The notes under the pieces were generated by a model. It was not told the DNA's origin. It made no database searches and worked only from the letters and a program-made list of their open reading frames with translations. Below are positions 18,006 to 26,082 of a stretch of 42,131 nt of DNA, in pieces; positions within the stretch are counted from its first letter, which is position 1; each line of letters begins with the position of its first letter. The stretch comes from an uncultured Lachnospiraceae bacterium (GTDB lineage Bacteria; Bacillota; Clostridia; Lachnospirales; Lachnospiraceae): positions 1-42,131 of the forward strand of contig CALZBR010000019.1 in NCBI GenBank assembly GCA_945621435.1, in the 5' to 3' direction. Both the position numbers and the translations under genes were made by a program.

Positions 18006-19025
18006 ATGAAAAGAAATCATAGCAGGCAGGGTAAGGTCAAGACTATTGTCGTAACAGCTGTATTGTCCGCAGCATTATTGCTGCAGGGTTGCGGAGATGC
18101 GGAGGAGAGAACGGAAAGCAGTTCTAAGAGGCATTCCAAATCTGAGACAGCCATGGAGGACTTTGAAGGGGAAATCCAGGCAACGGAAGATTTTGAGGAG
18201 ATGTATGTATCTGACATGGCGGTCTCCGGTACCAATTCTTATCGTGATTCGGTCACTTCGGAAATGGCGGTCGCACCTTCGGGCAAAGAGGATGGAGAAG
18301 CTGTGACGGATGGCAGAAAGCTGATCAAAAATGTCAGACTTGAGGTGGAGACACAGGAATACGAAGCGTTGATGCCTGCCCTGGAATCTCAGATACAGCA
18401 CCTTGGAGGCTACATTGATGATATGGAAACTTACAACGGCAGCCGTTATTCCGACAGCGAAATGGTGCGCTATGCCAACCTGACGGTCAGAATCCCTCAG
18501 TCGGAGCTGAATGAATTTCTGGGCTCTGTGTCTGAGCTGTGCAATGTAGTAAAGAGGAATGACAGCGTCAATGATGTTACCATGACCTATGTGGATACCG
18601 CCAGCAGAAGAGATGCGTTGAGGACGGAGCACACAAGGCTGTTGGAGCTGATGGAACAGGCAGAGTCACTGGAGGAGATTCTGATCATTGAGGATCGACT
18701 GACTTCTGTCCGTTATCAGCTGGAAAGTCTGGAATCCCAGCTTCGAACCATGGACAATCAGGTGGATTACAGTACTGTGAGAATCCGTGTCAGTGAGGTA
18801 AAGGAGCTGACTCCGGTATTGGAGGAAGAAGAGACCCTGGGACAGAGAATGCATTCAGAACTCCGGGATACCTGGGAGGAAATCAAAGAGGGATTGGCTG
18901 ATTTTCTGGTGAGTTTTGTGGCAAATCTTCCCTATATTGTGATGTGGGTACTTATTCTGGGCGTTGCCTTGTTGATCACACTGCGCGTGATCAAGAGAAA
19001 AAGGAAGAAAAAGGAAGTCGAATAG
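18006..19025 (+). CDS. DUF4349 lipoprotein with C-terminal membrane anchor
   Basis: A 339-residue surface protein. The N-terminus is a lipoprotein signal with lipobox LLQGC (C29). A low-complexity acidic/serine linker runs to about residue 95, followed by a DUF4349 core: a beta-alpha-beta part (VRLEVETQEYEALM, then YANLTVRIPQSELNEF), a long coiled coil (about 195-245) and a returning strand (YSTVRIRVSEV). A membrane helix at about 308-330 precedes the basic tail KRKRKKK, which stays inside. Both ends would thus sit at the membrane with the core outside. The family's function is not established. Its stop lies 2 bp before era, so the two are co-translated or at least co-transcribed. Confidence 0.87.
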   Translation: MKRNHSRQGKVKTIVVTAVLSAALLLQGCGDAEERTESSSKRHSKSETAMEDFEGEIQATEDFEEMYVSDMAVSGTNSYRDSVTSEMAVAPSGKEDGEAVTDGRKLIKNVRLEVETQEYEALMPALESQIQHLGGYIDDMETYNGSRYSDSEMVRYANLTVRIPQSELNEFLGSVSELCNVVKRNDSVNDVTMTYVDTASRRDALRTEHTRLLELMEQAESLEEILIIEDRLTSVRYQLESLESQLRTMDNQVDYSTVRIRVSEVKELTPVLEEEETLGQRMHSELRDTWEEIKEGLADFLVSFVANLPYIVMWVLILGVALLITLRVIKRKRKKKEVE

Positions 19026-19027
19026 AT

Positions 19028-19945
19028 ATGAACGAGAATCCATCTTTTAAGTCCGGTTTTGTGACATTGATCGGCAGACCCAATGTGGGTAAATCCACTC
19101 TGATGAACCGTTTGATCGGTCAGAAAATAGCAATCACCTCCAAGAGACCTCAGACCACGAGAAATCGTATCCAGACGGTTCTTACCACGGAAGAGGGGCA
19201 GATTGTTTTTCTGGATACGCCGGGGATACACAAGGCAAAGAACAAACTGGACAGCTATATGATTAAGGTGGCAGAACGTTCTATGGAAGATGTGGATGTC
19301 ATTTTATGGCTGGTGGAGCCCACGAACTATATCGGCGCCGGAGAACAGTATGTCATAGAGCAGCTGAAGAAGACCCGAACACCGGTGATTCTTGTGATCA
19401 ATAAAGCGGATACGGTGAAAGGTGACGCAATGTCCGGTTTTATTGAGCTATACAAAAAGGAGATGGAGTTTCAGGAGATTATTTCCGTATCAGCTCTCAA
19501 GGGCGATCATACGGATGAACTGGTGAAGCTGATTTTCAAGTATCTGCCTTACGGACCTGCCTATTATGACGAGGATACTGTGACAGATCAGCCCATGCGT
19601 CAAATTGCCGCCGAACTGATACGGGAGAAGGCGTTAAAGCTTCTGGAAGAAGAAATCCCTCACGGCATCGCCGTGACCATTGAGAGCATGAAGGAGAGAG
19701 GCAATATCTGTCATATAGATGCAACCATTATCTGTGAGAGGGAATCCCACAAGGGAATTGTCATCGGAAAAGGCGGAAGCATGCTCAAGAAAATAGGTGT
19801 CAGTGCCCGCAAAGACATTGAAGATATGCTGGAAATGCAGGTGAATCTCAAGCTTTGGGTGAAGGTGAGAAAAGACTGGCGCGACAGCGATACGATGTTG
19901 AAAAATTTTGGCTACAACGCGAAAGAAATCGGAAGAAGCGAATAG
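19028..19945 (+). CDS. era: GTPase Era
   Basis: Essential GTPase that binds the 3' end of 16S rRNA and helps assemble the 30S subunit. The 305 residues have G1 GRPNVGKS (16-23), switch I with TTRNRIQT (43-50), G3 DTPG (63-66), G4 NKAD (125-128) and G5 SALKG, then the KH domain with HKGIVIGKGGSMLKKIG near 240-256. GGAAG at 19013-19017 precedes the ATG. The start falls 2 bp after the DUF4349 stop, and yqzL-like and recO follow in the order usual for Firmicutes. Confidence 0.97.
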   Translation: MNENPSFKSGFVTLIGRPNVGKSTLMNRLIGQKIAITSKRPQTTRNRIQTVLTTEEGQIVFLDTPGIHKAKNKLDSYMIKVAERSMEDVDVILWLVEPTNYIGAGEQYVIEQLKKTRTPVILVINKADTVKGDAMSGFIELYKKEMEFQEIISVSALKGDHTDELVKLIFKYLPYGPAYYDEDTVTDQPMRQIAAELIREKALKLLEEEIPHGIAVTIESMKERGNICHIDATIICERESHKGIVIGKGGSMLKKIGVSARKDIEDMLEMQVNLKLWVKVRKDWRDSDTMLKNFGYNAKEIGRSE

Positions 19946-20007
19946 AACCGAGTCATTCTGCAAACTCTAACGGTGGAGAGTAAACATACGAATCGGGGGA
20001 ATGCAGA

Positions 20008-20202
20008 ATGAATATGGAATACTGGAAGAGATTTGAAAACACCGGAAAGATAGAAGATTACTTAAGCTTTGTCTCCTGTGAACGATATGAATCGACAATG
20101 GTCACGGGTGAGAAAAATCAGTTTGGAGAGAGCTTACATGCAGGAGCAGATCATACTGACAGGGATAGTATTAAAGCAGTCTCCCGTGGGAGAATACGAT
20201 AA
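20008..20202 (+). CDS. YqzL-like small protein
   Basis: A 64-residue protein between era and recO, the place where Bacillus subtilis has yqzL. The first 20 residues (YWKRFENTGKIEDYLSF) fit the YqzL pattern of an aromatic pair, a TG turn and YL-x-F. GGGGGA lies 7 nt before the ATG at 20008. Homologues are usually about 45-60 residues; here the frame runs on 65 nt into recO and its last 20 residues look like unconstrained overlap sequence. Function is unknown in the family. Confidence 0.65.
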   Translation: MNMEYWKRFENTGKIEDYLSFVSCERYESTMVTGEKNQFGESLHAGADHTDRDSIKAVSRGRIR

Positions 20203-20788
20203 AAGGATTATTCTTCTGACCAGGGAGAGGGGAAAAATTACCGCATTTGCAAGAGGTGCCAGAAGGCCGGGAAACAAGCTCGCAGCAGCGACGGATCCCT
20301 TTGCCTTCGGGCATTTTAAGCTTTATGAGGGAAAGAATGCATATACACTGACGGAGGCTGATGTTCAGAATTATTTTGAAGAACTGAGAATGGACTATAT
20401 CGGTGCCTGCTACGGAATGTACTTTTCGGAGATAGCGGATTATTACACCAGGGAAAACAATGATGAGTATGAGATGATGAAGCTGTTGTATGTTGCACTC
20501 AGAGCTCTTTGCAAAGCGGCAATTTCCAAGGAATTGGTAAGGTACGTCTATGAGTGTAAGGTGCTTGTGATCAATGGCGAATTTCCGGGAGTACCAACAG
20601 ACAGAGCTTTGGAGGAATCTACGAAATATACGCTCAACTACATAGCCGCAAGTTCCGCGGAAAAACTGTATACCTTTAAGGTGTCTGACAGCGTACTGGA
20701 GGAACTACGACAGATTTCAACGGAGTATATGAAAAAAATAGTAAATCATGAGTTTAAAAGTCTTGAAGTTCTGCAAAATCTCTGTTGA
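20138..20788 (+). CDS. recO: DNA repair protein RecO
   Basis: Loads RecA and anneals DNA in RecF-pathway repair. The 216-residue protein opens with the RecO OB fold (ILTGIVLKQSPVGEYDKRI, then GKITAFARGARRPGNKLAA), followed by the helical domain. It is a little shorter than usual (about 240-250) and lacks the four-cysteine zinc finger seen in some RecO proteins. The start is ATG 20138 with GGAGAG 8 nt upstream; an in-frame ATG at 20069 would add 23 residues unlike the family. It overlaps the yqzL-like gene by 65 nt. The -35 of the next promoter lies on its stop codon. Confidence 0.9.
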   Translation: MQEQIILTGIVLKQSPVGEYDKRIILLTRERGKITAFARGARRPGNKLAAATDPFAFGHFKLYEGKNAYTLTEADVQNYFEELRMDYIGACYGMYFSEIADYYTRENNDEYEMMKLLYVALRALCKAAISKELVRYVYECKVLVINGEFPGVPTDRALEESTKYTLNYIAASSAEKLYTFKVSDSVLEELRQISTEYMKKIVNHEFKSLEVLQNLC

Positions 20789-20813
20789 AAATACGAATTT
20801 TTTTTGATACAAT
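20785..20813 (+). promoter_or_regulatory. Predicted promoter of the small lipoprotein gene
   Basis: TTGAAA (20785-20790), a 17-nt T-rich spacer and TACAAT (20808-20813), each matching 5 of 6. The -35 overlaps the recO stop codon. The start at 20846 is about 25 nt after the expected transcription start. Confidence 0.7.
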
Positions 20814-20845
20814 AGCAAAGTATACCATCATAAAGGAGTCGCAGA

Positions 20846-21463
20846 ATGAAAAAAGGCATGATATTTTTTGCGGCACTGTGTCTCGTTATGATTGTAATTT
20901 CCGGATGTGGACAGGCGGATGAGACAGAACCACCGAATTGTACCACAGTGGAAATCAAGGATGATGGAGCTGTTGTCTATCATCTGGCCGGAGAATTTGA
21001 TAGGGAGTATTACAGTCTGGACGAGCTCACTGCCATGGCTAAGGAGGAAGCGGCGAGGTTTCAAACCGCGGGAAACACTGATGATTCCAAGTCTCAGATT
21101 ACGGTTGAGGGTAAGGAGTACCGGACAGATGAGAAGCGACTGGCAGTGATTACTTATCGATTTGACGGATTAGAGAGTTTTGCGGAATTCACCGGAACCT
21201 TCTGGTACAGAGGAACATTAAAGCATGCCATGGAACTGGGGTATCTGAGTGAGACGGAGCTTTGCAGCGTTAAGGACGGTAAAGCAATGAGCCGGGAACA
21301 GCTGAAAAAGGCAGAAAAGTTACCATTATTAATCACGGATATACATGCCGTTCTTACACTTCCGCATGATGTGGCAGGAGTGAGCATAGGCGTGGTTCCG
21401 GGGGAAAAGAGTGCCGATACCTCGGGGGTGGAGGGAAAGGCGTTTATTCTGCTCGCCAAATGA
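20846..21463 (+). CDS. Lipoprotein of unknown function
   Basis: A 205-residue secreted lipoprotein with signal MKKGMIFFAALCLVMIVISG and the lipobox cysteine C21. The mature part looks like a mixed alpha/beta domain with three blocks: VEIKDDGAVVYHLAGEFD, a paired-strand centre (ITVEGKEYRTDEKRLAVIT) and an N-terminal-to-TM-free end with VAGVSIGVVPGEK. It resembles small Clostridia lipoproteins of unknown role. It has its own predicted promoter, and AAAGGAG precedes the start. The next gene, glyQS, lies 94 bp on with no terminator seen between. Confidence 0.82.
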   Translation: MKKGMIFFAALCLVMIVISGCGQADETEPPNCTTVEIKDDGAVVYHLAGEFDREYYSLDELTAMAKEEAARFQTAGNTDDSKSQITVEGKEYRTDEKRLAVITYRFDGLESFAEFTGTFWYRGTLKHAMELGYLSETELCSVKDGKAMSREQLKKAEKLPLLITDIHAVLTLPHDVAGVSIGVVPGEKSADTSGVEGKAFILLAK

Positions 21464-21557
21464 GAAAACACTTATTCCGGGAAGCGGACAGGGAACGAAA
21501 AGGTAAGAAATTAGTTAAGATATAGGTCGTAAAACGGCGGAATGAGAGGAAAGTATT

Positions 21558-22946
21558 ATGGAAAAAACCATGGACAAGATCGTAGCACTGGCAAAGGCAA
21601 GAGGATTTGTATATCCCGGTTCCGAGATATACGGTGGCCTTGCAAATACCTGGGATTACGGTAATCTCGGCGTTGAGTTGAAGAACAATGTGAAGAAAGC
21701 GTGGTGGCAGAAGTTTATACAGGAGAACCCCTACAATGTAGGTGTGGACTGTGCAATTCTGATGAATCCCCAGACCTGGGTTGCCAGCGGACATCTGGGC
21801 GGCTTCTCCGATCCTCTGATGGATTGTAAGGAGTGCCACGAGCGTTTTCGTGCAGATAAGCTGATTGAAGATTTCTGTGCAGAAAAAAATATTGAATTGA
21901 CTGAAAGCGTGGACGCGTGGAGTCAGGAACAGATGAAGAACTTTGTGGAAGAGCATCAGATTCCCTGCCCCGGCTGCGGAAAACACAATTTTACCGATAT
22001 CCGTCAGTTTAATCTGATGTTTAAGACCTTCCAGGGTGTCACAGAGGATGCAAAGAGCGTGGTATATCTTCGCCCTGAGACAGCCCAGGGTATTTTTGTG
22101 AACTTCAAGAATGTACAGAGAACCTCCAGAAAGAAGATTCCCTTCGGCATCGGACAGATCGGTAAGTCCTTCAGAAATGAGATTACTCCCGGTAACTTTA
22201 CTTTCCGTACCAGAGAGTTCGAGCAGATGGAGCTTGAGTTCTTCTGCGAGCCGGGTACGGATATGGAATGGTTCCAATATTGGAGAGCCTTCTGCCGTGA
22301 CTGGCTGCTGTCCCTTGGTATGAAGGAGGAGGAGATGCGTCTCCGTGACCATAGCCCTGAGGAGCTTTGCTTCTACAGTAAGGGTACTACCGATATTGAA
22401 TTCCTGTTCCCCTTCGGGTGGGGTGAACTCTGGGGAATTGCAGACAGAACCGATTATGACCTGACGCAGCATGCCAATACCTCCGGTGAAGACATGACCT
22501 ACTTCGATGATGAGAAAAAGGAGAAATACATTCCTTATGTTATCGAGCCTTCTCTGGGTGCCGACCGCGTGGTTCTGGCTTTCCTTTGTGCGGCTTATGA
22601 CGAGGAGGAGTTGGAGGGCGGTGATATGCGTACCGTACTTCATTTCCATCCTGCACTTGCACCTGTTAAGATTGGTGTGCTTCCTCTTTCCAAGAAGCTC
22701 AATGAGGGCGCAGAGAAGATTTATGCCCAGCTCTCAAAGAAGTACAACTGCGAGTTTGATGACAGAGGAAACATTGGTAAGCGTTATCGCAGACAGGACG
22801 AGATTGGAACTCCTTTCTGCATTACCTATGATTTTGAATCTGAGACAGATAATTGTGTAACTGTTCGTTTCCGTGATTCCATGGAACAGGAAAGAGTAGC
22901 AATTGCAGATTTGGACGCATATTTTGCGGATAAATTCACGTTTTAG
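21558..22946 (+). CDS. glyQS: Glycine--tRNA ligase, dimeric type
   Basis: Charges tRNA-Gly. The 462 residues follow the class II single-chain (alpha-2) type, not the alpha/beta type. Motif 1 region [20 protein letters not shown], motif 2 [20 protein letters not shown] and motif 3 [14 protein letters not shown] are all clear, with the C-terminal anticodon-binding domain from about 360 ([11 protein letters not shown]). A CxxC pair (KECHER) with PCPGCGKHN near 140 suggests the zinc-like insertion found in this family. The ATG follows GAGAGG. Only 94 bp separate it from the gene before, too little for a T-box leader. A terminator follows directly. Confidence 0.97.
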   Translation: MEKTMDKIVALAKARGFVYPGSEIYGGLANTWDYGNLGVELKNNVKKAWWQKFIQENPYNVGVDCAILMNPQTWVASGHLGGFSDPLMDCKECHERFRADKLIEDFCAEKNIELTESVDAWSQEQMKNFVEEHQIPCPGCGKHNFTDIRQFNLMFKTFQGVTEDAKSVVYLRPETAQGIFVNFKNVQRTSRKKIPFGIGQIGKSFRNEITPGNFTFRTREFEQMELEFFCEPGTDMEWFQYWRAFCRDWLLSLGMKEEEMRLRDHSPEELCFYSKGTTDIEFLFPFGWGELWGIADRTDYDLTQHANTSGEDMTYFDDEKKEKYIPYVIEPSLGADRVVLAFLCAAYDEEELEGGDMRTVLHFHPALAPVKIGVLPLSKKLNEGAEKIYAQLSKKYNCEFDDRGNIGKRYRRQDEIGTPFCITYDFESETDNCVTVRFRDSMEQERVAIADLDAYFADKFTF

Positions 22947-22959
22947 ATTGTTCTGACAG

Positions 22960-23000
22960 AAGAGGGCTGCCACCGATGATGGTGGTGGTCCTCTTATTTT
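22960..23000 (+). terminator. Terminator of glyQS
   Basis: AAGAGGGCTGCCACC (22960-22974) pairs with GGTGGTGGTCCTCTT (22981-22995) with two mismatches and one wobble, loop GATGAT, followed by ATTTT. The mismatches make it weaker than the others here. Confidence 0.75.
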
Positions 23001-23037
23001 GCAACGCATGTTTGTTTTGCGGGAAAGAATTCGACAG

Positions 23038-26037
23038 ATGGATAGGATTGAGATATTTCAAGTGCTGGGGATTGCAGTCACAGAGGATGAAATAGAGATA
23101 AAAAAAGCATATAGAAGCAGGCTTGCAGTGACCAATCCGGAGGATGATCCTGAAGGGTTCCGACGACTTCGTACCGCATATGAGGAGGCATGCTGTCTTG
23201 CGAAAAAGAAAGAAAAGGTTCAGGAAGCGGAAGATGATACTCCCTCGGGACAGTGGCTCAGACAGGTGTCAGGAGTCTATGGAGCAATCTCCAGACGCAG
23301 AGAGTTATCCGAGTGGAAGAAGCTTTTTACCTCTGACTGTTTTTTGTCCTTGGAGGAAGAAGAGAACTGCCGCAGGAAATTCTGGGTGTTTCTGTCAAAG
23401 CATTACAGATTGCCGGGGAATGTGTGGAAATATCTGGATAAGGCGATGGGGATCACAGGGCATGAGCAGGAACTCAGGGAATTATTGCCCGGAGATTTTT
23501 TAAGGTACATCCGAATTAAGTGTGAGCGTGGTGAAGAGATTGATTTTTACAGCTTTGAAGGAGCAGAAGATGCTCCCTACGACTTGTTTCTTCAATACTA
23601 TGACCATTGCCGGCAGGCACTGGTGTCGGGAGATCTACGGAAGGCAGAGCAGAATCTGAAAAGGGCTGATGAATTGATGATTCATCACCCGGCGATGGAA
23701 GTCTGTCGTGCACAGCTGCTTGTCAAAGAAGGGAAAGCTGCGGAGGCAGTTGGGATTCTGGAGGAAGAGAATAAAAAGTATCCGGAAGATGGGATAGTTC
23801 GTTTCTATCTGGCAGAAATATTGTGGGAGTTTGGCAAGGAAGGAAATACGACCGACTACCAAAGAGCAGGGGAAATCTATCAGAGTCTGAAGACAGAGAA
23901 TGACAAGCATTATATGGCGAATGTACGCCTTGCAGAGTGGTATTATGGACAGAAACGCTATAAGGAAGCCAAAAAGTGTGCGGAAAGGGCACTTTCGGGA
24001 GGCGCCGGAGAGGATTTCATGTTACTTCTTCATAAGATTAACGCTGAGCTGGAGAAGCCCCTGGAGCTGCAGTGGTATGAGGAAGGAGTGTGGGAGGCTG
24101 CCCTGGAACTGTGCTGGTGTTATCTCCAGGACGGTAAAATATCCCGTGGTATCAGGGTGGCATTAAAGATTGAAAAGCTGATCACTGAGGGAAAAAGAGC
24201 AGAATGGTACGGCTTATTGTCAAAATTATATATTGAGCAGGGAGAATATGAGGCATCGGTCAACATGACCAGGTACTGGGAAGCAGCACTTCAGGAAAAA
24301 CTGGCGTCCGGAGATGTCGCGGAAGAAGAGGAAGAGAAGGATCGGGATCGTTTGAAGCAGGCAAAATTGATTCGGATGCAGTGTTTACATAATCTGGGAT
24401 TTCGTGATCAGGAGAAGTTCCAAGAAGCTCTCGCAGAAGCAAAAGGGCTGGTAAACGGCAATTCGGGAGATATTGGTGTTTTGCTGGAGATGGCTCAGAT
24501 TTATGTGGAACTGCAGGAATATGAACAAGTGGAAGACATTGTGGGCAGGCTGGTAGATCAATATCAGATTTATGCTGCTTATGCGACGAGACTGGAAGCG
24601 GGCAGGAGAAGACTTGATGCCGGTGCTGTTGTCCGGGATGGCACTTATTGTATTCAATACTTTCCGGAATTTGCGAAGGCATATGAGTATATTGCCAAGG
24701 TCTGTCTTGATTTAAAACGTTGGGATGATCTTGATAAGATCTTGAAAAAGGCAGAGGAGAACAAGGTTAAGAGTGCGATTCTGGAGGCATATCACTATCA
24801 AAAAGATCATGAGCCCATGCCGAGAGAAAAAGTAAAGAAAGAACTGGAATTCTTTCGTAAGAATTTCCGCACTCAGGTTGCCGCGGGTAAGACGGATTAT
24901 TATGAACATGGACTGCCGGTCATAAGTGAACTCTTATATAACTGTCCCGATGGCTTTATGTTTGTGGAACGAGGGATTTTCCACAGAAGCGCCCATCATT
25001 ACAGGGAGGCACAGGAGGATTTTGAGAAAGCATTGTCCATAAATCCGGTCAATCCTTATGCTTTAAATGGTTTGAGCTTTGTTATGAGATATCAGGGAGA
25101 TTATGAAAAATCCCTATACTATATGAAGAAAGCTATGCTATACATGGGAGATGAAATACCGGTTACGACATATTCGGATATGGGAGCCCTCTATGCACTT
25201 CTGGGAGATTACGAGACAGCGCTGGTCATGATGGAGAAACGTGAGGAAAGGGAAAAAGATAAAAATTTCTGGCTGGAACAGAGAAAAGCGGAATGTCAGA
25301 TCTGCCTTGGAAATGTTGAAGAAGCTGTCAGGCTGTACCAGAAGGATTGCGGGCTGAATGAATTCCGGATAATGGAAAGTACAGCTTTTGCCTGGATCAG
25401 ATGGGGGGACCGGGGCAGGGCAAGAGCTCTTTTGAGAAAATGGGACTGCAGCTATTCGGTGATGGACAGAGTAAAGCATTCCCTGAATTTATTTGGGGCT
25501 GCGGAGCCTGAGTACAGACGGTTCCTTTTGATACAGCTATGGGTAAATCTGATTGCCGGTGAAAAGCAGGAAGCCTGTAAATTCTTAAAGAGTTTACAAT
25601 ATGAAGACCGGGATGCGAAGAATCTGGCAGACGGAATTTTTGGCGCAATTTTATGCGGAGAAAAGACCTGTGGTCAAAAGATGGCAGAAAATCTGAAACG
25701 CTATCTGGTTCGGGAAAACATGTCAATTGGCAAGAAGTATTATAACCGGGAAAAGGCATATTTAAGATTGAAGCTTCTGGCTGCCTGGTATACCTTTTCT
25801 GAGGAGCAGTTGGAGGAATTACTGGAGAGTGAGTCCGAGTGTACTGCCTGTGACGAGTGCCTCTCGCCGGCTTGCAGAGAATTAGAGGCCATTCGTATTT
25901 TGCTTCTGAGCAGACAGGGAAAAACAGAAGAGGCCGGGAAGCGATTGCAAAACAACAGAAAAAATTATCCCTGGGACGAATATACCCGTGCAATTGAAAT
26001 ATTTTATTCTTCACCTTCGGGGAATATCGTGTTATAA
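23038..26037 (+). CDS. Large TPR protein with an N-terminal J-like domain lacking HPD
   Basis: A 999-residue cytosolic protein next to an Hsp70 gene. Residues 2-55 form a J-like domain: helix II EDEIEIKKAYRSRLAV and helix III FRRLRTAYEEACCLA, but the loop between reads TNPEDDPEG, not HPD, the motif that normally triggers Hsp70 ATP hydrolysis. The rest is helical repeats; clear TPR units lie at about 205-345 and 640-760 (YREAQEDFEKALSINPVNPY, then QGDYEKSLYYMKKAM). Near the end sits a cysteine cluster C935, C938, C941, C946 (CX2CX2CX4C). ATG 23038 fits the domain start; its binding site GGGAAAG is weak, and an ATG at 23008 is possible. The hscC-like gene follows after 45 bp. It probably delivers clients to that Hsp70, which is inference. 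Confidence 0.85.
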   Translation: MDRIEIFQVLGIAVTEDEIEIKKAYRSRLAVTNPEDDPEGFRRLRTAYEEACCLAKKKEKVQEAEDDTPSGQWLRQVSGVYGAISRRRELSEWKKLFTSDCFLSLEEEENCRRKFWVFLSKHYRLPGNVWKYLDKAMGITGHEQELRELLPGDFLRYIRIKCERGEEIDFYSFEGAEDAPYDLFLQYYDHCRQALVSGDLRKAEQNLKRADELMIHHPAMEVCRAQLLVKEGKAAEAVGILEEENKKYPEDGIVRFYLAEILWEFGKEGNTTDYQRAGEIYQSLKTENDKHYMANVRLAEWYYGQKRYKEAKKCAERALSGGAGEDFMLLLHKINAELEKPLELQWYEEGVWEAALELCWCYLQDGKISRGIRVALKIEKLITEGKRAEWYGLLSKLYIEQGEYEASVNMTRYWEAALQEKLASGDVAEEEEEKDRDRLKQAKLIRMQCLHNLGFRDQEKFQEALAEAKGLVNGNSGDIGVLLEMAQIYVELQEYEQVEDIVGRLVDQYQIYAAYATRLEAGRRRLDAGAVVRDGTYCIQYFPEFAKAYEYIAKVCLDLKRWDDLDKILKKAEENKVKSAILEAYHYQKDHEPMPREKVKKELEFFRKNFRTQVAAGKTDYYEHGLPVISELLYNCPDGFMFVERGIFHRSAHHYREAQEDFEKALSINPVNPYALNGLSFVMRYQGDYEKSLYYMKKAMLYMGDEIPVTTYSDMGALYALLGDYETALVMMEKREEREKDKNFWLEQRKAECQICLGNVEEAVRLYQKDCGLNEFRIMESTAFAWIRWGDRGRARALLRKWDCSYSVMDRVKHSLNLFGAAEPEYRRFLLIQLWVNLIAGEKQEACKFLKSLQYEDRDAKNLADGIFGAILCGEKTCGQKMAENLKRYLVRENMSIGKKYYNREKAYLRLKLLAAWYTFSEEQLEELLESESECTACDECLSPACRELEAIRILLLSRQGKTEEAGKRLQNNRKNYPWDEYTRAIEIFYSSPSGNIVL

Positions 26038-26038
26038 T
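26010..26038 (+). promoter_or_regulatory. Extended -10 promoter of the Hsp70 gene
   Basis: TTCACC (26010-26015), a 17-nt spacer and perfect TATAAT (26033-26038) with the TGn extension at 26030-26032. The -10 covers the stop codon of the J-like gene, so the Hsp70 can be made separately. No CIRCE element is seen. Confidence 0.7.
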
Positions 26039-26082
26039 CTGATACGGATTGTAAAAACAGTAGTTTGAAATGAGGATTGTGA

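Noticed and set aside
21444..22649. Minus-strand open frame of 401 codons opposite glyQS
   Set aside because: The + strand is an unmistakable GlyRS. The antisense frame has no ribosome binding site and its product looks like a mirror of GlyRS codon usage, with no motif.
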